From positions 1,371,501-1,435,500 of the forward strand of contig CP119315.1 in the NCBI GenBank assembly GCA_029202845.1: a DNA stretch of 64,000 bases, read 5' to 3'. The stretch comes from Candidatus Sphingomonas colombiensis (GTDB taxonomy: Bacteria; Pseudomonadota; Alphaproteobacteria; Sphingomonadales; Sphingomonadaceae). The translations under genes were made by a program, and so were the position numbers. The notes under the pieces were generated by a model. That model was not told where the DNA came from and ran no database searches. It was given only the letters and a program-made list of their open reading frames with translations. Position 1 is the first letter of the stretch, and the number at the start of each line of letters is the position of its first letter. Below, one piece after another: positions 9,301 to 16,607 of this stretch.

Positions 9301-10828
9301 CCGCGAGCGGCGTATCGTCGCCCATCGACCCTACGGCTTCCTTTGCCGTTTCCACCATCGGCGCGAGGATCAGCTCCATATCCTCCAGCGTCTGGCCGGC
9401 GGCGACCTGGCGGCGCGCAAGTTCAGCGCGGTCATAACGCGGCACGCTGTCCGCCGGTGCTGGTGGCAGGTCGTCGAGCGTCGCGAAATTGCCGATCATC
9501 GCGGCATAGTCCTGCTCGCCGGAGATGCGATCCTTGATCTCGCGATCGTTGAATACCCGTCCTTCGACGAGATCGACCGCGATCATCTGCCCCGGCCCGA
9601 GCCGCCCCTTGGCGACCACGGTGGATTCGGGAACGACGACCATCCCGCTTTCGGAACCGACGATGAGCAGCCCGTCCACCGTCTCGGTATAACGCAGCGG
9701 GCGCAGCGCGTTGCGGTCCATGCCCGCGACCGCCCAACGACCATCGGTCATCGCCAGTGCGGCGGGGCCGTCCCACGGCTCCATAACGCTGGCGAGATAT
9801 TGATACATTGCGGCATGCGCGGCCGGCACGTCCTCGTCGCCGCCGCGCCATGCCTCGGGCACCAGCATCAGCTTGGCGGTCGGCGCGTCGCGGCCCGAGC
9901 GGCAGATCGCCTCGAACGTCGCATCGAGCGCGGCGGTATCGCTGGCACCGGCCGGGATCACCGGCTTGATATCTTCCGAATGCTCACCGAACGCGATCGA
10001 CGCCATGCGGATCTCGTGGCTCAGCATCCAGTTCTTGTTGCCACGGATCGTGTTAATCTCGCCATTATGCGCGAGACAGCGGAACGGCTGCGCCAGCCAC
10101 CATTGCGGGAAGGTGTTGGTGGAATAACGTTGGTGGAAGATCGCGACGCGGCTCTCGAACCGCTTGTCGACCAGATCGGGGTAGAAGACCGACAGGCTCT
10201 CCGCGAGGAACAGCCCTTTGTAGATGATCGAGCGGCAGGAGAGCGAGCAGATGTAAAAGCCCTGGATCTGCGCCGCGATCACGCGCTTCTCGATCCGGCG
10301 GCGGACGAGATAGAGGTTCTTCTCGAATTCGGTCGCGTCCACCTCATCCGGCATCGGGCCGGCGATCATGATCTGCTCGATCTCGGGGCGCGTCGCCTGC
10401 GCCTTCTGGCCGATCACCGACACATCGACCGGCACCTGCCGCCAGCCATAGATCGTATAGCCCGCCTCGATGATCGCGCTTTCGACGATCGTGCGGCACG
10501 TTTCCTGCGCGCCGAGATCGGTGCGCGGCAGAAAGATCATGCCCACCGCGAGCCGGTTCGGCTGCACCTTATGCCCACCCGCCGCGATCGCATCGTCGAA
10601 GAAACGGATCGGCAGATCGACATGCACGCCCGCGCCATCGCCGGTCTTACCATCGGCATCGACCGCGCCGCGATGCCACACCGCCTTCAGCGCATCGATC
10701 GCGCACTGCACGACCCGGCGCGACGGCTTGCCATCGGTCGCCGCGACGAGGCCCACGCCGCATGCGTCGCCCTCGAATTCGGGACGGTACATGCCGTGGG
10801 TGGCCAGATAGGTGCGAGGATCGGTCAT
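6314..10828 (-). CDS. gltB: Glutamate synthase (NADPH) large subunit
   Basis: 1504 residues, the full length expected of bacterial GltB. The glutaminase domain starts with the Ntn nucleophile Cys23 in GDACGVG, implying removal of a 22-residue propeptide. The central and FMN-binding synthase domains follow, with three 3Fe-4S ligands at Cys1125, Cys1131 and Cys1136, then the C-terminal GXGXG beta-helix. With GltD it converts 2-oxoglutarate plus glutamine to two glutamates. Its ATG overlaps the stop of the DUF2059 gene by 4 nt (ATGA), so gltD, DUF2059 and gltB form one translationally coupled operon. Confidence 0.97.
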   Translation of the reverse strand: MTDPRTYLATHGMYRPEFEGDACGVGLVAATDGKPSRRVVQCAIDALKAVWHRGAVDADGKTGDGAGVHVDLPIRFFDDAIAAGGHKVQPNRLAVGMIFLPRTDLGAQETCRTIVESAIIEAGYTIYGWRQVPVDVSVIGQKAQATRPEIEQIMIAGPMPDEVDATEFEKNLYLVRRRIEKRVIAAQIQGFYICSLSCRSIIYKGLFLAESLSVFYPDLVDKRFESRVAIFHQRYSTNTFPQWWLAQPFRCLAHNGEINTIRGNKNWMLSHEIRMASIAFGEHSEDIKPVIPAGASDTAALDATFEAICRSGRDAPTAKLMLVPEAWRGGDEDVPAAHAAMYQYLASVMEPWDGPAALAMTDGRWAVAGMDRNALRPLRYTETVDGLLIVGSESGMVVVPESTVVAKGRLGPGQMIAVDLVEGRVFNDREIKDRISGEQDYAAMIGNFATLDDLPPAPADSVPRYDRAELARRQVAAGQTLEDMELILAPMVETAKEAVGSMGDDTPLAVISDKPRLLSHFFRQNFSQVTNPPIDSLRERYVMSLKTRFGNLANILDTEDRRERVLVMDSPVLTSAMWGRLKAYFGNAAAEIDCTFEANGGPDRLRAAIQRIRNQAEQAVREGRSEIFLTDEHIGADHVAIPGVLAAAAVHTHLVRRGLRSYASINIRTAECLDTHYYAVLIGVGATTVNAYLAEASIADRHARGLFGEMTMEQCLERHRTAIEEGLLKILSKMGIAVISSYRGGYNFEAVGLSRALVNDLFPGMPAKISGEGYASLHVNATERHEAAFDSAVVHLSIGGFYRQRNTGEPHAYSAQLMHLLQTAVSTDSYSTYLQFSRGVSDLPAIYLRDLLQFNFPAEGLPVDQVEPITEIRKRFVTPGMSLGALSPEAHETLAIAMNRIGAKAVSGEGGEDKARYKPYANGDNANSVIKQIASGRFGVTAEYLNACEEIEIKVAQGAKPGEGGQLPGFKVTEFIAKLRHATPGVTLISPPPHHDIYSIEDLAQLIYDLKQINPRARVCVKLVSSAGIGTVAAGVAKAHADVILVSGHVGGTGASPQTSIKYAGTPWEMGLSEVNQVLTLNGLRGRVKLRTDGGLKTGRDIVIAAILGAEEFGIGTLSLVAMGCIMVRQCHSNTCPVGVCTQDEALRGKFVGTPEKVINLMTFIAEEVRDILARLGVRSLDEVIGRTELLRQVNRGAEHLDDLDLNPILAKVDASDDERRFSLKTFRNEVPDSLDAQIIKDAAAVFSRGEKMQLTYSVRNTHRAVGTRLSSEITARFGMDTLNDNHVTIRLRGSAGQSLGAFLVKGVTLEVFGDANDYVGKGLSGGVIVVRPAVSSPLASQDNTIIGNTVLYGATAGRVYAAGQAGERFAVRNSGATVVVEGCGANGCEYMTGGTAVVLGEVGANFGAGMTGGMAFVYDSTGTFARRANPENIMWQRLASLHWTSVLHNLIREHADTTDSKWSRSILEDWDRTAGHFWQVVPKEMLTRLSYPLDDSEALEAAE

Positions 10829-11424
10829 GAGTTTTTGCTCCGGTTTTCGGGCAACATTTCCTGTTGAATACGTTCGAATGCGCGTTTGCCGGCATCAGCT
10901 CCCGCGACCGCTCCAATTTCGCTGCCGACAGCGCTCAATTTGGTTTGAAGTTCTGGCATCAGCTTGAGCGCCTTTGCCCCCGCGCCGGTTGAATAGAAGG
11001 CGGCTATCTCGTTCAATTCATCGGTCGTAAAAACCCCGGCATATTCCGCGGCCGCGCGCTTCATATAGGTTGGATACTGGCGCTTAATCGCCAGCATGAA
11101 CTCCTGCGACAGCACCGCTATCATCCGATCATGATTCTCCGCCGCGCGTAAATTCAGCGTTTCGATCGTCGTTTTGCTCTGCGGATTGCTTGCGAGTTCC
11201 CCGATCACGGCCTTTGCGAAGACCGGCGCAAGCTGAATGAATGAGCGATCCAGCGTCGCCTCAATTCCCATCTGCCGCAGTAAATGATCCGCCGCCGCTA
11301 GGCGGACGGGGTCCGTCGCACTGGACGCGGGTGCGACAGGCGTGGTTTGCGCGATCGCCGATGAGCTGATCCCAATGATAGGCGCGCCGAGCAGCGCCAC
11401 CGCGAGAAGCGCGCGAGGCATCAC
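10825..11424 (-). CDS. Exported DUF2059 protein encoded inside the glt operon
   Basis: 199 residues with a signal peptide (MMPRALLAVALL..., cleavage probably after AIAQ near 26). The mature part is helical; its second half (about 95-170, with KRAAAEYAGVFTTDELNEIAAFYSTGAG) is the DUF2059 domain, whose biochemical role is unknown. The start is either GTG at 11424 (GTGA overlap with the gltD stop) or ATG at 11421 (TGATG); either way it is coupled to gltD, and its own stop overlaps the gltB start. A periplasmic protein between two cytosolic enzyme subunits is odd. Confidence 0.88.
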   Translation of the reverse strand: MMPRALLAVALLGAPIIGISSSAIAQTTPVAPASSATDPVRLAAADHLLRQMGIEATLDRSFIQLAPVFAKAVIGELASNPQSKTTIETLNLRAAENHDRMIAVLSQEFMLAIKRQYPTYMKRAAAEYAGVFTTDELNEIAAFYSTGAGAKALKLMPELQTKLSAVGSEIGAVAGADAGKRAFERIQQEMLPENRSKNS

Positions 11425-12860
11425 GCCGCCACCTTCTCACGAGCGGCCTTGGCCTTCAGCCATTTGTGCATATGCCCGGCGACGTCCGTGCCATCGCGGA
11501 TCGCCCACACGACGAGGCTCGCGCCGCGCACGATGTCGCCGGCGGCGAACACGCCGTCGAGGCTGGTCATCAGCGTCTTGCCGTCGACAAGCAACGTGCC
11601 CCAGCGCGTCACGCCAAGCTCGGGTGCGCCCCACAAACGCGGCAGTTCCTCCGCGTCGAAGCCCAGCGCCTTGATCACCATATCGGCGGGGAAGGAGACT
11701 TCATTGCCCGGATCGATCTCCGGCGCGCGGCGACCGCTGGCGTCTGCCGCGCCGAGCCGCATCCGGCTGGCGCGAACGCTCGACACCTTCTCGCCGTCGA
11801 ACGACAGCGGGGCGGAGAGCCAGACGAATTCCACGCCCTCTTCCTCGGCATTCGCCACTTCGCGCTGGCTGCCCGGCATATTGGCGCGATCACGGCGATA
11901 GAGGCACTTCACGCTCTTCGCGCCCTGCCGAATCGCGGTGCGCACGCAATCCATCGCGGTATCGCCGCCGCCGACCACCACGACATGCTTGCCCGCCGCA
12001 TTCAGGCTTCCGTCGTCGAACGCCGGAACGGCGTCGCCGAAGCTCTTGCGGTTCGATGCGGTGAGATAATCCAGCGCCTCGAGAACGCCTGACGCGCCGC
12101 TACCCGGCACGTCGATCGCGCGAGCGCGGTACACGCCGGTCGCGATCAGGATAGAGTCATGTTGACGCCGCAGCTCGTCGAGGGTCGCGTCGCGGCCGAC
12201 TTCAAACCCTTCGTGGAACACGATGCCGCCCTCGCGCAGCCGCTCGACGCGCCGCATCACCACCGGCTTCTCCAGCTTGAAGCCGGGGATGCCGTAGGTC
12301 AGCAACCCACCCGCGCGATCATGCCGATCGTAAACATGCACCTCATAACCGTGGCCGCGCAGATATTCCGCCGCCGCCAGCCCCGCGGGCCCCGCGCCGA
12401 TCACACCGACCGACTGACCGCGCGCCGGACCGGGCTTGAGCGGCTCCACCCAGCCTTCTTCCCACGCGGTATCAGTGATGAATTTCTCGACCGAGCCGAT
12501 CGTCACCGCGCCATGGCCGGAGAACTCGATCACGCAATTGCCCTCGCACAACCGATCCTGCGGGCAGATGCGGCCGCAGATTTCGGGCATGGTCGAGGTG
12601 CTGTTGCTCAGCTCGAACGCTTCCTTAAGCCGACCCTCGGCGGTGAGCCGCAGCCAATCAGGGATGTGGTTGTGGAGCGGGCAGTGCACTGAGCAATAGG
12701 GCACGCCGCATTGCGAGCAGCGCGAAGACTGCTCCTCGGCCGTGGGCACGGCATAGCGATCGGCGATCTCACGAAAGTCCGCCGCGCGCTCTGCGGCGTT
12801 GCGCTTGTCCGGATAGGACTGCGCCTTCGCGACGAATCGTAGCATCTTTTCCACAGCCAT
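11421..12860 (-). CDS. gltD: Glutamate synthase small subunit
   Basis: 479 residues from the ATG at 12860, chosen because GGAGGG lies just upstream; a longer frame begins at 12905 without support. The N-terminus has the cysteine-rich 4Fe-4S region (CSQCGVPYC, CPLHNHIP, CGRICPQDRLCEGNC). FAD- and NADPH-binding GxGxxG folds follow (GVIGAGPAGLAAAE, VVVGGGDTAMDC). It supplies electrons from NADPH to GltB. First gene of the gltD-DUF2059-gltB operon. Confidence 0.96.
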   Translation of the reverse strand: MAVEKMLRFVAKAQSYPDKRNAAERAADFREIADRYAVPTAEEQSSRCSQCGVPYCSVHCPLHNHIPDWLRLTAEGRLKEAFELSNSTSTMPEICGRICPQDRLCEGNCVIEFSGHGAVTIGSVEKFITDTAWEEGWVEPLKPGPARGQSVGVIGAGPAGLAAAEYLRGHGYEVHVYDRHDRAGGLLTYGIPGFKLEKPVVMRRVERLREGGIVFHEGFEVGRDATLDELRRQHDSILIATGVYRARAIDVPGSGASGVLEALDYLTASNRKSFGDAVPAFDDGSLNAAGKHVVVVGGGDTAMDCVRTAIRQGAKSVKCLYRRDRANMPGSQREVANAEEEGVEFVWLSAPLSFDGEKVSSVRASRMRLGAADASGRRAPEIDPGNEVSFPADMVIKALGFDAEELPRLWGAPELGVTRWGTLLVDGKTLMTSLDGVFAAGDIVRGASLVVWAIRDGTDVAGHMHKWLKAKAAREKVAA

Positions 12861-12905
12861 AAGCCCTCCGCCGCCCGCGTTCTCACAGGCGGAGCAGGAC
12901 AACAA

Positions 12906-12920
12906 GTCAGCATTGCTGAC
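12906..12920. promoter_or_regulatory. Perfect palindrome upstream of gltD, candidate operator
   Basis: GTCAGCA-T-TGCTGAC is a perfect 7+7 inverted repeat around one base, 46-60 bp upstream of the gltD start codon. Read toward gltD it is preceded by TATAGG, a plausible -10 element, so a protein bound here could sit over the transcription start. The half-site shape would suit an Lrp/AsnC- or TetR/GntR-type dimer, but the regulator cannot be named from sequence. Confidence 0.4.
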
Positions 12921-12993
12921 CTATATGGCGGGATTCGATCTCAGATGACCGGTCGGCGCGGTAGATTGCCTATTTTTAATGGCCGATTCGGAA

Positions 12994-13803
12994 TTATCTG
13001 AATGACAACGCCACCAACGCGACGATTCCGGCGATGATCCGATACCAGGCGAACGGCTGGAAACCGTGCTTGGTGACGAAGGACAGGAACCAGCGGATCA
13101 CGACAAGCGCGACGACGAAAGAAATCACGAAGCCGATCGCGATCGAATTGAGATGGGCGCTGCTCAACTCGTGACGCGCCTTCCACAAGGTCAGCACGGT
13201 CGCGCCTAGCATCGTCGGGATCGCAAGGAAGAAGCTATATTCCGCCGCCGTTTCGCGGCTCACGCCCATCGCCCGCGCGCCCATGATCGTCGCGCCCGAA
13301 CGGCTGACGCCGGGGATCATCGCGAGGCATTGCATCGCACCGATGGTGAGCGCGGTGCGCCAGGACATCTCCTCCACCGAATCGGCGTGGGCAGTCGGCG
13401 CGACGCGCTCGATGAACAAGATCGCGATACCGCCGACGATCAGGGCAATCGCCACCACAACCGGCGCGATCACCGGCGCCTCCAGCACCGCCTTGATCGC
13501 CTTATAGGCCACCGCGCCGACGAAGGCGGCCGGCAGGAAACCGAGCAAAACGTTGCGGGTGAAGGCAATCGCGCCAGGGTCACGCCGCAGCAGGCCATGC
13601 CCGACGTTCATGAAGCGCCGCCAGAACAGCACGACCACCGCCAGAATCGCGCCAAGCTGGATCACGATATCGAATGTCGCATCCGCCTCCGGAAGCCCGA
13701 GCAGCGCCCCGGCGAGAATTAGGTGCCCAGTCGAGGAGACAGGCAGAAATTCGGTCACACCCTCGACGATCCCGAGCAGGATCACGATCAACATGTCGGT
13801 CAT
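12994..13803 (-). CDS. uppP: Undecaprenyl-diphosphatase
   Basis: 269-residue polytopic membrane protein of the BacA/UppP family. It has the two conserved active-site segments, EGVTEFLPVSSTGHLIL near the N-terminus and PGVSRSGATIMGAR in the middle (about 165-178). It recycles the undecaprenyl carrier used for peptidoglycan and other envelope polymers, and overproduction in this family gives bacitracin tolerance. It lies 40 bp downstream of the NDUFA9-like gene on the same strand. Confidence 0.96.
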   Translation of the reverse strand: MTDMLIVILLGIVEGVTEFLPVSSTGHLILAGALLGLPEADATFDIVIQLGAILAVVVLFWRRFMNVGHGLLRRDPGAIAFTRNVLLGFLPAAFVGAVAYKAIKAVLEAPVIAPVVVAIALIVGGIAILFIERVAPTAHADSVEEMSWRTALTIGAMQCLAMIPGVSRSGATIMGARAMGVSRETAAEYSFFLAIPTMLGATVLTLWKARHELSSAHLNSIAIGFVISFVVALVVIRWFLSFVTKHGFQPFAWYRIIAGIVALVALSFR

Positions 13804-13843
13804 GAATTATCCTCGGTCGGCGCCCGTCCGGGCGCGCGGGGGA

Positions 13844-14779
13844 TCAGGCCTTGGCGGAGACGGCGAAACGCCCGGCGCGGCGATAGCGCACCAGCCAGCC
13901 GGGTGCGACCGATGCGAGTGGTGTCGGCGTCACGCCCAGCGCGGCGAGCCCCTCGGCGCCCGACGTAACCACCGTGTCGCGCTGGAGCAGCTTCCATTGA
14001 TCCGCCGTGATCGGCGCGCCCGGCAGAAAGCCCAGCGCCGCGATCAACTGGCCCGCGATATCGGGCAGCGCCGGCATCGCCGGGTCGCGCCCGATCGCCT
14101 GTGCGATCCAGCGGTGCAATTCGGCCATGGTCAGCACGTCAGGGCCGCCAAGCTCGTAAACATGACCACCCGATCGCGCAGGCGCATTGAGCGCGGCGAC
14201 GATCGCCGCCGCCACGTCGCCGACGAATACTGGCTGGAAACGCGTCTCGGCACGAAGCACCGGCACCACCGGCAATCGCGCGATCATGCCGGCGAAGCGG
14301 TTGATGAATTGATCCTCACGCCCGAACACCGTGGCAGGGCGCACAATCGTCGCATTCGGGAAGGCGGCACGCACTGCCGCCTCGCCCGCGCCCTTGGTGC
14401 TCGCATAAAGCGACGCCGAATCGACATCCGCGCCAATCGCCGAAACATGCACCAGCGACTCCACGCCGCTGCGGGTCGCCGCCTCGGCAATAGCGCGCGC
14501 ACCATCCACATGGATCCGTCGCAGATCGCCGGTGAAGCTGCCGACCAGATTCACGACATGGTCCGCGCCGGCAACCGCACGCGCAACCGTCTCCGGCCGC
14601 GTCACATCCGCGGCGACGAATTGCGTCTGCCCCAGCCCGCCAAGCGGCTTCAGGAACCATGCGTCACGCGGATCGCGCTCCGCTACCCGCACCCGCGCGC
14701 CCGCCGCCAACAGCGCCTGCGCCACGTAGCGGCCAATAAAGCCGCCTCCGCCGACGAGCGTGACCAACCTGTCCTTCAT
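13844..14779 (-). CDS. Complex I NDUFA9-like NAD(P)-binding protein
   Basis: 311 residues from the ATG at 14779 (another ATG at 14794 is possible). Atypical extended SDR: LVTLVGGGGFIGRYVAQALL carries the GxxGxxG turn, followed by the family pattern HVSAIGADVDSASLYASTKGAGE with Tyr/Lys near the active-site position, then ATIVRPATVFGRED. This matches the NDUFA9/39-kDa complex I subunit-like group common in alphaproteobacteria. A longer frame reaching back over the tRNA-Leu gene is spurious. Probably co-transcribed with uppP. Confidence 0.87.
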   Translation of the reverse strand: MKDRLVTLVGGGGFIGRYVAQALLAAGARVRVAERDPRDAWFLKPLGGLGQTQFVAADVTRPETVARAVAGADHVVNLVGSFTGDLRRIHVDGARAIAEAATRSGVESLVHVSAIGADVDSASLYASTKGAGEAAVRAAFPNATIVRPATVFGREDQFINRFAGMIARLPVVPVLRAETRFQPVFVGDVAAAIVAALNAPARSGGHVYELGGPDVLTMAELHRWIAQAIGRDPAMPALPDIAGQLIAALGFLPGAPITADQWKLLQRDTVVTSGAEGLAALGVTPTPLASVAPGWLVRYRRAGRFAVSAKA

Positions 14780-14836
14780 GCGCGAGCCGTCCATCCGATT
14801 GTTTGATGCCGTGCGCCTACCCCCCTCGCAGCCCTG

Positions 14837-14866
14837 TTGACAAGGCCACGCCGCGTCCACTAGAGG
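14837..14866 (+). promoter_or_regulatory. Promoter of tRNA-Leu(CAG)
   Basis: TTGACA at 14837-14842, an 18-bp spacer and TAGAGG at 14861-14866, ending 16 bp before the tRNA 5' end. The same TTGAC/TAGAGG layout precedes tRNA-Gln and, in a weaker form, tRNA-Leu(GAG) in this window. Confidence 0.6.
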
Positions 14867-14882
14867 CGCCGGCCTACCCCGT

Positions 14883-14969
14883 GCCCAGATGGCGGAATTG
14901 GTAGACGCACCAGCTTCAGGTGCTGGCGCTCGCAAGGGCGTGGAGGTTCGAGTCCTCTTCTGGGCACCA
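14883..14969 (+). tRNA. tRNA-Leu (anticodon CAG)
   Basis: 87 nt including an encoded CCA (14967-14969). The acceptor stem GCCCAGA pairs with TCTGGGC. The anticodon stem CCAGC/GCTGG encloses TTCAGGT, giving anticodon CAG; there is a long variable arm as in class II tRNAs, and the T-arm GGTTCGAGTCC is standard. Its last 15 bases (14955-14969) belong to the left 158-bp inverted repeat, so the tRNA 3' end is the likely integration target of the neighbouring element. Confidence 0.96.
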
Positions 14970-15112
14970 TCACTTCTGAAATCGTTGAAAACGTTAGAGA
15001 ATCGTCGCCCAGACGGTCCTCGAAGCGCGTCTGCTACACAGAGTTGCCACACAATCCGCGCGCCGGATCGTCCTCAAGTTACGGGAATGTCAGAGGAAAT
15101 GGTGGGGCTGCC
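14955..15112 (+). repeat. Left 158-bp inverted-repeat arm
   Basis: Compared base by base with the reverse complement of 18304-18461 and identical throughout. The outer 15 bases are the 3' end of tRNA-Leu. The arm also holds the integrase TTG start candidate at 15044 and one pair of TGCYACACA motifs. Identity stops at 15113, exactly where the second pair of these motifs begins. Confidence 0.95.
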
Positions 15113-15134
15113 TGCTACACAAAACTGCTACACA
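15032..15134 (+). repeat. Four TGCYACACA direct repeats at the integrase 5' end
   Basis: TGCTACACA at 15032, TGCCACACA at 15045, TGCTACACA at 15113 and TGCTACACA at 15126. Each pair has a 13-bp period and the pairs are 81 bp apart, so they fall in the same reading frame. The first pair recurs inverted in the right arm at 18363-18384. Such iterated motifs beside an att site are candidates for integrase arm-type binding sites; alternatively they record a duplication of the integrase 5' end from an earlier insertion. Confidence 0.6.
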
Positions 15135-16519
15135 AATGGCCCTCCGGGCTGATCCTTCGCGGTGGTCAGTTCTATCTTCGACGTCGCATTCCGAGCGATG
15201 TTCGAGCGTCTCTCGGACGAGCCGAGATTTGGCGATCTCTGCGGACTGACAGCTATCGAATTGCCCATCGGCGACTGCCTATGGCGCTCGCCGAGCTTGA
15301 GGCGATGTTTGAACGTGTAAGGCTCGATGCTGGGTTGAGTTGCGATGCGACGTTGCTCGAACCGTCTTCAGACGATCACGCGAACGTTCCGCCGAATGTC
15401 CCGAGAAGCCCAGCGCCACAGCCCCAAGTGACCCTTGGCGACGCATATGAGCGCTACCTCAACGATCCCACGCACCGCTGGAGCGAACGGACGCGCGACA
15501 CTTACGATACCACTCGCGCGCTTGTCGTCTCGGTGATCGGAGCCGATCACCCTCTCAGGTCAATCTCACGCGCAGACATTCGAAACCTCATTGAGGTGCT
15601 TCGCTTTCTCCCGCGCAACGCGAACAAGCGGTTCCCGAAGCTTACCCATAAGCAAGCTGCCGAGCGCCTCCGTCACTCGGGTGAAAGCGGCACCATCAGC
15701 GCAGCCAACGCCAACGTCTATCTCAGCAATCTATCCAGCTTTCTCAATTGGGCCGTGAATGAGGAGATTGCGGATAGGAACCCAGCCAGAGGGTTGCGGC
15801 TCCCCGACGAGGTTGCAAAGCGAGACAAGCGCAACCCTTTCTCAGCAGAGCAATTGCGGCTGATTTTTAACGCCCCCATTTATCGAGGGTGCCAAGACGG
15901 AAATCGTGGCTACGCCACTCCCGGCACCGAGCGGCCACAGAACGCCCGCTATTGGGTGCCATTGATCGCGCTGCACACAGGATTGCGGTTAAACGAGATA
16001 TGCCAACTCGACGTCACGGATATCTGCTTGATGGAAGGCGTCCCGTGCATTCTCGTGACCGCACAGTCGCGCGTCGGCACCACGGACAAGAAGCTTAAGA
16101 CAGGTGCCAGCGAGCGCTTGATGCCCTTGCATCCCCGGCTAATCGACTTGGGCTTGATGGACTACGCTGCTCGGCAGAAACGCCTCGGACAGAAGAAGCT
16201 CTTCGCCGAGATCGATCCCGGCTCCAAAGGCGTCCGGGCAGTGGCTTTTTCGAAGTGGTTCACGCAATTCTTGGGCAACCTTGGCGCTCGCCGCGAGCGA
16301 ACCTGCTTTCATTCTTTCCGGCATTGCTTCCGGGACGAGCTACGAAACGCGCGCATCAACCATGATTTGGCAATGGCTTTGGGCGGATGGACCAACGCGA
16401 CCAGTTCCCAGTCGAAGGTCTCCGAAAACTATGGGAGTGGACATCGTGTGGAGGTGCTGGCCGAAGCGATAAGCCGCCTGACGTTTCGAGATATCGATCT
16501 TTCGCATATCAAAGAATAA
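15044..16519 (+). CDS. Tyrosine site-specific integrase
   Basis: 491 residues if translation starts at TTG 15044, the only usual start codon ahead of the conserved region WPSGLILRGGQFYLRRRIP (near 33-50). Upstream the frame stays open into the tRNA but has no ATG/GTG/TTG, so the start is uncertain. The SAM-like core-binding domain spans about 125-260. The catalytic domain shows Arg315 (HTGLRLNE), His423-x-x-Arg426 (FHSFRH) and nucleophile Tyr463 (ENYGSGH). Integrases of this type usually recombine at tRNA 3' ends, which fits its position directly after tRNA-Leu. The catalytic set looks intact. Confidence 0.92.
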   Translation: MPHNPRAGSSSSYGNVRGNGGAACYTKLLHKWPSGLILRGGQFYLRRRIPSDVRASLGRAEIWRSLRTDSYRIAHRRLPMALAELEAMFERVRLDAGLSCDATLLEPSSDDHANVPPNVPRSPAPQPQVTLGDAYERYLNDPTHRWSERTRDTYDTTRALVVSVIGADHPLRSISRADIRNLIEVLRFLPRNANKRFPKLTHKQAAERLRHSGESGTISAANANVYLSNLSSFLNWAVNEEIADRNPARGLRLPDEVAKRDKRNPFSAEQLRLIFNAPIYRGCQDGNRGYATPGTERPQNARYWVPLIALHTGLRLNEICQLDVTDICLMEGVPCILVTAQSRVGTTDKKLKTGASERLMPLHPRLIDLGLMDYAARQKRLGQKKLFAEIDPGSKGVRAVAFSKWFTQFLGNLGARRERTCFHSFRHCFRDELRNARINHDLAMALGGWTNATSSQSKVSENYGSGHRVEVLAEAISRLTFRDIDLSHIKE

Positions 16520-16607
16520 GGTTGGCGCATTCGCTCAGGAGGTTCCCGCGAAAGGGCGATGTTGATCGTTGGTGCACCATTCCGGGGAAGGATATAAAGC
16601 TCGCCAC

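Noticed and set aside
8672..10867. 731-residue open frame antisense to gltB
   Set aside because: Shadow frame of a long GC-rich gene; no recognisable domain, and it lies wholly over a canonical gltB.
14889..15152. Small ORF starting in tRNA-Leu and running through the left repeat arm
   Set aside because: Begins inside the tRNA, lacks any domain, and exists only because the repeat is open in several frames.
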